Shown in pieces: positions 1 to 4,273 of a DNA stretch of 5,667 bases. The notes under the pieces are model-generated. The model made no database searches, was not told where the DNA came from, and saw only the letters and a list, made by a program, of their open reading frames with translations. Source of the stretch: Alphaproteobacteria bacterium (lineage in GTDB: Bacteria > Pseudomonadota > Alphaproteobacteria > CAISOG01); assembly GCA_018883285.1 (NCBI GenBank), contig VEQJ01000091.1:1-5667 (forward strand), given 5' to 3'. Position numbers and translations under genes: made by a program. Every line of letters begins with the position of its first letter. Positions within the stretch are counted from its first letter, which is position 1.

Positions 1-83
1 ATGACAACTCTGGCGCCATTCGCCAGCAAGCCTCTCAACTCTGGCAGCAAATGATGCAGAAAAAACCGCGAGGGCTGATCTAA
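1..83 (+). CDS. C-terminal end of a phage-like protein (partial)
   Basis: This reading frame is open from the window edge (first full codon at 3) and stops with TAA at 81-83. It gives 26 residues, beginning DNSGAIRQQASQLWQQ and ending KKPRGLI. The tail is polar, Gln-rich and ends basic. The stop overlaps the start of the next gene by one base (TAATG), the compact layout common in phage structural modules. I do not recognise the protein. That it is coding is inferred from the stop/start overlap and from a good ribosome-binding site inside its last codons. The phage assignment is inferred from its neighbour and is not shown by the residues themselves. Confidence 0.5.
   Translation, partial: DNSGAIRQQASQLWQQMMQKKPRGLI
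70..74 (+). promoter_or_regulatory. Ribosome-binding site (GAGGG) for the gene at 83
   Basis: GAGGG lies 8 bases upstream of the ATG at 83, inside the end of the preceding gene. Together with the TAATG overlap it supports 83 as the true start and suggests translational coupling between the two genes. Confidence 0.55.
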
Positions 84-544
84 TGGGTATCCTTGATTTC
101 TTTGGCGGCGGCGACCAACAGCCCGCTCAGGATCCGTCCTTTGCCGCGTTGCGTGAGCTAGGACTGCCACAAGGCTTGCTTGATGCTTACCAGAAAGAGC
201 AGGAGCAAAATCGCCGTATGCAGGCCATGCAGATGGTCATCGGTGGCATTGGTAATGCCGTGTCAGGCTATCAGGGCATGGCTCCTGTAGCGGCTCCCTC
301 GATCGGCGCATCTGGCGGTGCGGGAGGCGGATCTGGCGGTATTGGTGGCATTGATGGCCTCGTAGACCGAGCGATGAAGTTCTCGCAGTTGCGTGAAGGC
401 ATCGCAAAGCAGCAATCAATGGCACAAATTGGTCAACCATCGATGGAAGCTGCCGCGGCAACAACTGCTATACGGCCTGCTGCTGTGGCGCGATCAAATG
501 GCGGAGCGTATCAACCGCCCACGCCGTTGGGTTATCAGCGATGA
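83..544 (+). CDS. Gly-rich phage-like protein, 3' end replaced by rnd sequence
   Basis: The frame encodes 153 residues, but only about the first 122-128 appear native. It starts MGILDFFGGG. A Gln/Glu-rich helical stretch follows (about 36-52), then a small hydrophobic Gly/Ala segment (51-72), a Gly/Ser-rich linker (75-92) and another helical stretch (93-115). Short proteins of this make-up occur among phage virion and tail genes, but I cannot name a family. The start is supported by GAGGG at 70-74 and a one-base overlap with the previous stop. From about nucleotide 450-470 the DNA also encodes RNase D in another frame, so the last 25-30 residues (roughly TTAIRPAAV to PLGYQR) are probably an artefact of the junction. 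The stop at 542-544 is supplied by rnd sequence. The gene is therefore probably a 3'-truncated remnant. Confidence 0.55.
   Translation: MGILDFFGGGDQQPAQDPSFAALRELGLPQGLLDAYQKEQEQNRRMQAMQMVIGGIGNAVSGYQGMAPVAAPSIGASGGAGGGSGGIGGIDGLVDRAMKFSQLREGIAKQQSMAQIGQPSMEAAAATTAIRPAAVARSNGGAYQPPTPLGYQR
440..475. other. Junction between phage-like DNA and the rnd gene
   Basis: To the left, the reading frame of the gene starting at 83 looks native. To the right, a different frame (that of codon 465) matches RNase D from about LLYGLLLWRD onward. By memory of the family, similarity becomes doubtful just before the CTG at 465, so the breakpoint probably lies at 450-470. No integrase gene, tRNA or terminal inverted repeat is visible on this side. 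Possible causes are a prophage end, a deletion fusing a prophage remnant to rnd, or an assembly chimera. The other end of the event lies outside the window. Confidence 0.6.
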
Positions 545-1001
545 CGTGCTGCAAGATTTGGCCGAAGCCGCCCCCACCACCGCCGCCGAACTGGCCGCCC
601 GCCGTGGCCTGCCCGCCAGCTGGCGTGATGGTGAAAAGGGGGCAACGCTGCTGACCGCGATTACCGACATTATGGCCGCCCCCCCTGCCCCGCCGCCGAT
701 GCATCGCGGCGCGATTTTGACGGGGGCGCAGGCCGCCTTTTTGGAAATGGCGAAACTGCTGCTGAAATTGCGGGCTGAGGAGGAAAAGATTGGTGCAGGG
801 CTGTTGGCTTCGACCCAGGATTTGCAAGCCTTTGCGGAATCCTTGGGTCAAAACGGCGCCCAAGACGGTCATAACGATCAGATTCCCTTTTTAACAGGTT
901 GGCGCTTTGACCTGTTTGGCCGCTTTGCCCAAAAGCTGGCCAATGGCCAACTTAGCCTGACCTATCAAGACGGCCGCATCATCTATCGTCTGGATGATTA
1001 A
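465..1001 (+). pseudogene. rnd: Ribonuclease D, 3' fragment with HRDC domains only
   Basis: RNase D is a 3'-5' exoribonuclease that trims tRNA and other RNA 3' ends. It consists of a DEDD nuclease domain followed by two HRDC-type helical domains. About 178 residues remain here, against roughly 380 for a full protein. The first HRDC domain is seen as LLLWRDQMAERINRPRRWV, then DDVLQDLAEAAPTT and LAARRGLP. The second C-terminal domain runs from ILTGAQAAFLEMAKLLL through LLASTQDLQAFAE to the family-typical end FLTGWRFDLFGRFAQKL. All nuclease motifs (DxE, the middle Asp, and the YxxxD motif) are absent. The frame stays open upstream to a GTG at 393, but that part belongs to the phage-like gene and has no ribosome-binding site; the first internal ATG (498) has none either. 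The fragment is probably not expressed as a functional enzyme. TAA at 999-1001 is the natural end. Confidence 0.8.
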
Positions 1002-1055
1002 CCGCCTTCTGTTGTCATCCTACCCACCCCCCGCCATTGCCGCTTCTCAGGTGTC

Positions 1056-1078
1056 ATCCTACCCCTTGTGGGTAGGAT
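1056..1078. repeat. Hairpin A1 (ATCCTACCC stem, short loop)
   Basis: The perfect 9-bp stem ATCCTACCC (1056-1064) / GGGTAGGAT (1070-1078) encloses the loop CTTGT. No T-tract follows, so it is not a classical intrinsic terminator for rnd, although it would form a stable RNA hairpin. Its loop is the exact reverse complement of the hairpin B2 loop. Confidence 0.8.
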
Positions 1079-1118
1079 CCATGCAACACTACCGTCTGTG
1101 CGACGGCTAGGTTTTGAG

Positions 1119-1155
1119 ATTCTCCCCAACATTTAAATTTCTTGGGGGGGAGAAT
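1119..1155. repeat. Hairpin B1 (ATTCTCCCC stem, AT-rich loop)
   Basis: The perfect 9-bp stem ATTCTCCCC (1119-1127) / GGGGAGAAT (1147-1155) encloses an AT-rich loop (1128-1143) centred on ATTTAAAT and followed by a G7 run (1144-1150). The loop is the reverse complement of the one in hairpin A2. Confidence 0.8.
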
Positions 1156-1186
1156 GACAGTCTGATGTGAGTATAGCCAGCCAATT

Positions 1187-1321
1187 CCCGCAGCCTGCTG
1201 TCATCTCCGCGCAGGCGGAGATCCAGCCTCCTGTCACCGCCTGCCCTGGTCGTACCGTGGCATGGATCCCCCGCCTTCGCGGAGGATGACGACCTATGAT
1301 GCGGGGAGATCGCCGCCAATT
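1187..1321. mobile_element. MITE-like element inside repeat unit 1
   Basis: This stretch of about 135 bp is absent from unit 2. It lies between two copies of GCCAATT (1180-1186 and 1315-1321), as expected for a target-site duplication. Inside are two inverted palindromic arms, GTCATCTCCGCGCAGGCGG (starting 1200, running to GATCCAG at 1226) and, reversed, TGGATCCCCCGCCTTCGCGG (starting 1263, running to AGGATGAC at 1290). These match, by memory, a dispersed palindrome family common in proteobacterial intergenic DNA. No transposase is encoded. The arms sit 13 and 24 bases inside the duplicated GCCAATT, so the exact element ends are uncertain; a simple deletion from unit 2 is an alternative. Confidence 0.5.
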
Positions 1322-1408
1322 TCGCTACGCCATTATTATCCTAACCCCGTCGTTGCCACCTCTCTGCTGTCATCCTACCCCCCCCGCCATTGCCGCTTCT
1401 CAGGTGTC

Positions 1409-1444
1409 ATCCTACCCCCAAGAAATTTAAATGTTGGGTAGGAT
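1409..1444. repeat. Hairpin A2 (ATCCTACCC stem, AT-rich loop)
   Basis: The stem ATCCTACCC (1409-1417) / GGGTAGGAT (1436-1444) is perfect. The loop 1418-1435 is CCAAGAAATTTAAATGTT, the reverse complement of the B1 loop. The stem is the same as A1 but the loop belongs to the other hairpin type. Confidence 0.8.
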
Positions 1445-1484
1445 CTCAAATCCTAACCGCTTCACAAGCGTCACCGCCGCTTAG

Positions 1485-1507
1485 ATTCTCCCCACAAGGG
1501 GGAGAAT
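1485..1507. repeat. Hairpin B2 (ATTCTCCCC stem, short loop)
   Basis: The stem ATTCTCCCC (1485-1493) / GGGGAGAAT (1499-1507) is perfect, with loop ACAAG, the reverse complement of the A1 loop CTTGT. No T-tract follows, so a terminator role is not supported. Confidence 0.8.
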
Positions 1508-1511
1508 GACA

Positions 1512-1535
1512 TGGTGATGGTGATGGTGATGTTGA
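1512..1535 (+). repeat. TGGTGA hexanucleotide microsatellite
   Basis: Three perfect TGGTGA copies and one imperfect copy (TGTTGA) lie in the right block of repeat unit 2. The matching place in unit 1 (about 1160-1173) has a shorter TGATGTGAG version, which accounts for most of the length difference. It is non-coding. Confidence 0.75.
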
Positions 1536-1600
1536 TGCAGCCAGCCAATTTCTGTTGCCACCATTATCCCTGCCCCAGTCTCTTTTTACCCTCGCCACCC

Positions 1601-1629
1601 TTGCATGATGCCTTGCGGTTCTTTAGAAT
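1601..1629 (+). promoter_or_regulatory. Putative sigma-70 promoter of the hisN operon
   Basis: TTGCAT (1601-1606, 4 of 6 to TTGACA) and TAGAAT (1624-1629, 5 of 6 to TATAAT) are separated by 17 bases. It is the only well-spaced pair I see just upstream of hisN. A start about 7 bases after the -10 box falls on or next to the A of the ATG at 1636, which predicts a leaderless or nearly leaderless transcript. This agrees with the absence of a Shine-Dalgarno sequence before that ATG. Confidence 0.45.
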
Positions 1630-1635
1630 CGCCCC

Positions 1636-2451
1636 ATGCAACAGATCATCGTCCCCCCCGCCTATATTGACTTAGCCAACCAGTTGGCCGATGCCGCGGG
1701 GCAGGTGATTCGCCCCTATTTCCGCGCCAATGCCGCCAATGAGGTAAAGGCGGACAAATCGCCCGTCACCATCGCCGATAAAAGGGCTGAGGAGGTGATG
1801 CGCGGGCTGATTCTGGCCGCCGATCCCGCCTTTGGGGTGATTGGTGAGGAATATGGCACAGAGAATTCGGGGGCGGACTGGCAATGGATTTTGGATCCGA
1901 TCGATGGCACCAAGGCCTTTATGGTTGGCAAGCCAATGTTCGGCACCCTAATCGGCCTGGCGTATCAGGGGCAATTCGTGTTGGGGATTATTGATCAGCC
2001 AATCAACAACGAACGTTGGTTGGGCATCGATGGCCAGCCCACCAGCTTTAATGGCCAAGCCGTCCGCACCAGTGATAAAACCGTCCTGGATCAGGCGATT
2101 TTGTCCACCACGGGCATTTTTTATTACAAACCTGACCATCGAGAGCGTTTTTATCGCCTGCATGAACAATGCCGCATGACCAGTTTTGGCGGCAATTGTT
2201 ATGGTTTTGGCTTGTTGGCCAGTGGTTGGGTGGATTTGGTGACCGAGGGGCCAGGCATGCAAGTTCACGATTATGCCGCCCTGGTGCCCGTTGTGCGCGG
2301 TGCGGGCGGCGTCATCACCGATTGGCGCGGGCAGGAATTGACGCTATCCACGGGCCCTGCCCCCACCCTGGCCGCCGCCAATGCCGATCTGCACCAACTA
2401 GCCCTGGCGGTGTTGCAGGATGGCAGCGTTGATGCAATCGCCAATGCCTAA
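1636..2451 (+). CDS. hisN: Histidinol-phosphatase, inositol monophosphatase family
   Basis: The 271-residue product belongs to the Mg2+-dependent inositol monophosphatase superfamily and most resembles the HisN type, which hydrolyses L-histidinol phosphate to histidinol in histidine biosynthesis in the cytoplasm. Visible motifs in order: KSPVTIADKRAE (41-52); GEEYG with the metal-binding Glu (70-74); the signature WILDPIDGTKAF (84-95) with Asp 87 and Asp 90; GGNCYGFGLLASGWVDLV (185-202); and HDYAALVPVVRGAGGVITDW (211-230) with the third metal Asp at 212. Length is normal for the family. The ATG at 1636 has no clear ribosome-binding site but sits right behind a likely promoter. The gene overlaps the next one by up to 32 bases, so the two are probably co-transcribed. 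An inositol-1-phosphatase or other sugar-phosphatase activity cannot be excluded from sequence, but the HDYAALVPVV and GGVITDW blocks favour HisN. All catalytic residues are present. Confidence 0.85.
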   Translation: MQQIIVPPAYIDLANQLADAAGQVIRPYFRANAANEVKADKSPVTIADKRAEEVMRGLILAADPAFGVIGEEYGTENSGADWQWILDPIDGTKAFMVGKPMFGTLIGLAYQGQFVLGIIDQPINNERWLGIDGQPTSFNGQAVRTSDKTVLDQAILSTTGIFYYKPDHRERFYRLHEQCRMTSFGGNCYGFGLLASGWVDLVTEGPGMQVHDYAALVPVVRGAGGVITDWRGQELTLSTGPAPTLAAANADLHQLALAVLQDGSVDAIANA

Positions 2452-4249
2452 GGGGCGCTTAGGGCGGCTGGCTGGCTTAACCCTGCTCCTGCTGCTGCTG
2501 ACGTTGGGTACAGCGGCACCCCCCGCCACCGCCGCGCCGCAACATGGCCTTGCCCTATATGGCCAACCAAAATATCCCGCCGATTTCCAACATTTTGACT
2601 ATGTGAACCCCGATGCGCCAAAGGGGGGTGAGGTGCGGATGACCGCCCTGGGCAATTTTGATTCGCTTAACGCCTATTTGCTTAAGGGGCAGGCCGCCGA
2701 TGGGTTGGGGCTGACCACCGACAGCCTGATGACCGCCTCAGCCGATGAACCGTTCAGCCAATATGGCCTGCTGGCCGAAAGTGTGGAGGTGGCCAGCGAT
2801 CGCCGCGCCGTCACCTTTACCCTGCGCCCCCAGGCGACCTTTCATGATGGCAGCGCCGTAACGGCCGAGGATGTGGTGTTCACCTTTGAGACCCTAAAGA
2901 CTAAGGGGCACCCCAGCTTTCGGGTGTATTATAAGGATGTGGCGGGGGTGGTGGCGCTGAACAAACGGGTGGTGCGCTTTGACCTGACCAACCCACAAAA
3001 CCGCGAATTGCCGATGATTGTTGGTCAAATGCCGGTGCTGTCAAAAGCCTATTACCAGCAAAACAAGTTTGACCAAACCACCCTGACCCCGCCGCTGGGC
3101 AATGGCCCCTATCGCGTCTTAAGCGTGGATCCGGGGCGCAGCATGGTGTATGAGCGGGTGCCCAACTATTGGGGAGCCAACCTGGCCGTCAATCGTGGCC
3201 GTAACAATTTCGATCGGGTGCGCTTTGACTACTACCGCGATTCGACCGCGGAGTTTCAGGCGTTTAAGGCGGGGCAAAGCGATTTTCGCCAGGAAAACAT
3301 GGCCAAGCAGTGGGCAACCGCCTACAACTTTCCCGCGGTGCAGGATGGGCGGGTGATTAAGGCGGAAATCGCCCACCAGTTGCCGCAGGGGATGCAGGCC
3401 TTTGCCTTTAACATCCGCCGCCCGCTGTTTCAGGATATACGGGTGCGCCAAGCCCTGGGGCTGATGTTCGACTTTGAATGGGCGAATCAACAGCTTTTTT
3501 ACGGCGCCTATACCCGATCCACCAGTTATTTCAGCAATTCCAGCCTGGCGGCCAGCGATTTGCCACAGGGGAAGGAGTTGGCCTTGCTGACCCCCTGGCG
3601 TGACCAGTTGCCCCCTGCCCTGTTCAGCCAGGCGTTTCAGGTGCCCCGCTATGACGGCAGCGGATTTAACCGCGATGCCATCCGCCAAGCCTTAGAGCTG
3701 TTGAACCAGGCGGGATGGGTGGTGCGAGATGGCCAGCTGCAACAGGCCGACACGGGGCAACCCTTTCGCTTTGAAATCCTGCTGTCCAACCCAGCCTTTG
3801 AACGGGTCAGCGAGCCTTTTGCCAACAACCTGCGCAAAATCGGGGTGCAGGCCACCATCCGCACGGTGGATAGCGCGCAATATCAAAATCGGATGCAACA
3901 TTTTGACTTTGACATGACGGTTGAGGGGTGGGGACAATCCCTTAGCCCTGGCAATGAACAGCGCAATTATTGGAGCAGTGCCGCCGCCGATCAGCCTGGC
4001 AGCCGCAACAGCGTTGGCATCAAAAGCCCCGTGGTCGATGCGCTGGTTGATGAGATTATTAAAGCCAACAGTTTAGAGGATCTGACCGCCGCCGCCCGCG
4101 CCCTGGATCGCGTGCTGCTGTGGGGCTATTACGTGATCCCGAATTGGCACCTGCCCGCCTTTCGGGTTGCCTATTGGAACAAATTTGACCGCCCCGCCAT
4201 CAGCCCAACCTATGGCCTTGGCTTTCCCGACACCTGGTGGGCGAAGTAG
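2420..4249 (+). CDS. YejA-type periplasmic oligopeptide-binding protein
   Basis: The 609-residue product is a family 5 extracellular solute-binding protein of the YejA/microcin C branch, which captures oligopeptides in the periplasm for a dipeptide-type ABC importer. A Sec signal peptide is clear: basic PKGRLGR (10-16), hydrophobic LTLLLLLLTLG (20-30), and a likely cut after ATA at 38. The mature protein opens with the branch-typical HGLALYGQPKYP and HFDYVNPDAPKGG (58-70). Family 5 motifs follow: FTLRPQATFHDGSAVTAEDV (133-152), GNGPYRV (227-233) and PNYWG (248-252). FYGAYTRSTSYF and the C-terminal GFPDTWWAK are also YejA-like. Length is normal. Start candidates are ATG 2420, 2432 and 2444; 2432 has AGGA 11 bases upstream, so 2420 is not certain. 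The gene overlaps hisN. No permease (yejB, yejE) or ATPase (yejF) gene follows; the next gene is convergent, so its importer must be encoded elsewhere. Confidence 0.85.
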   Translation: MAALMQSPMPKGRLGRLAGLTLLLLLLTLGTAAPPATAAPQHGLALYGQPKYPADFQHFDYVNPDAPKGGEVRMTALGNFDSLNAYLLKGQAADGLGLTTDSLMTASADEPFSQYGLLAESVEVASDRRAVTFTLRPQATFHDGSAVTAEDVVFTFETLKTKGHPSFRVYYKDVAGVVALNKRVVRFDLTNPQNRELPMIVGQMPVLSKAYYQQNKFDQTTLTPPLGNGPYRVLSVDPGRSMVYERVPNYWGANLAVNRGRNNFDRVRFDYYRDSTAEFQAFKAGQSDFRQENMAKQWATAYNFPAVQDGRVIKAEIAHQLPQGMQAFAFNIRRPLFQDIRVRQALGLMFDFEWANQQLFYGAYTRSTSYFSNSSLAASDLPQGKELALLTPWRDQLPPALFSQAFQVPRYDGSGFNRDAIRQALELLNQAGWVVRDGQLQQADTGQPFRFEILLSNPAFERVSEPFANNLRKIGVQATIRTVDSAQYQNRMQHFDFDMTVEGWGQSLSPGNEQRNYWSSAAADQPGSRNSVGIKSPVVDALVDEIIKANSLEDLTAAARALDRVLLWGYYVIPNWHLPAFRVAYWNKFDRPAISPTYGLGFPDTWWAK

Positions 4250-4273
4250 GCTTAACAGCCATCGGAACAATTC

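Larger units (their letters stand above)
1013..1349. repeat. Composite palindromic repeat, unit 1 (with insertion)
   Basis: This is the first of two tandem, diverged copies in the gene-free stretch 1002-1635; it starts 12 bases after the rnd stop. In order it has a left block (1013-1065) with GTCATCCTACCC twice (1014-1025, 1053-1064), an 81-bp core (1065-1145) whose ends form the loops of two hairpins, and a right block (1144-1186) reading GGGGAGAATGACA up to AGCCAGCCAATT. A small inserted element (1187-1321) comes next, then the tail (1316-1349, CCAATTTC up to TATCCTAACCCC). Left block, right block and tail match unit 2 in direct orientation; the core matches unit 2 in inverted orientation. 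No credible gene overlaps it. Confidence 0.75.
1368..1577. repeat. Composite palindromic repeat, unit 2
   Basis: This is the second tandem copy. The left block (1368-1418) matches 1013-1065 almost base for base, apart from the tract ACCCCCC there against CCCCC here after CATCCTACCC. The core (1418-1498) matches the reverse complement of 1065-1145 at equal length. The right block (1498-1550) shares GGGGAGAATGACA and AGCCAGCCAATT with unit 1 but is about 10 bases longer because of a TGGTGA microsatellite. The tail to 1577 (CCATTATCC and GCCCC) resembles the unit 1 tail at 1327-1349. It lacks the inserted element of unit 1. Confidence 0.75.

Noticed and set aside
393..464. Upstream extension of the rnd frame to a GTG start at 393
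   Set aside because: These codons overlap the phage-like gene, have no ribosome-binding site and do not look like RNase D. The open frame is chance read-through across the junction.
1056..1155. Intrinsic terminators of rnd
   Set aside because: The hairpins are strong but none is followed by a T-run on the plus strand; they are better explained as dispersed palindromic repeats.
1107..1319. 70-residue minus-strand open frame in the intergenic region
   Set aside because: It lies across hairpin B1 and the MITE-like element. The product is low-complexity and Arg/Ser-rich, with no start signal, so it is repeat DNA rather than a gene.
1013..1577. CRISPR array
   Set aside because: GTCATCCTACCC recurs four times, but spacing is irregular (about 40, 316 and 37 bases), the spacers are themselves repeated and no cas gene is present.
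1002..1635. tRNA or other structured RNA gene
   Set aside because: No cloverleaf, T-loop (GTTCRA) or CCA end could be found. The inverted repeats account for the structure.
3119..3688. 189-residue minus-strand open frame
   Set aside because: It is antisense to the YejA-type gene, whose conserved motifs continue through the region. No start signal or family features are seen.
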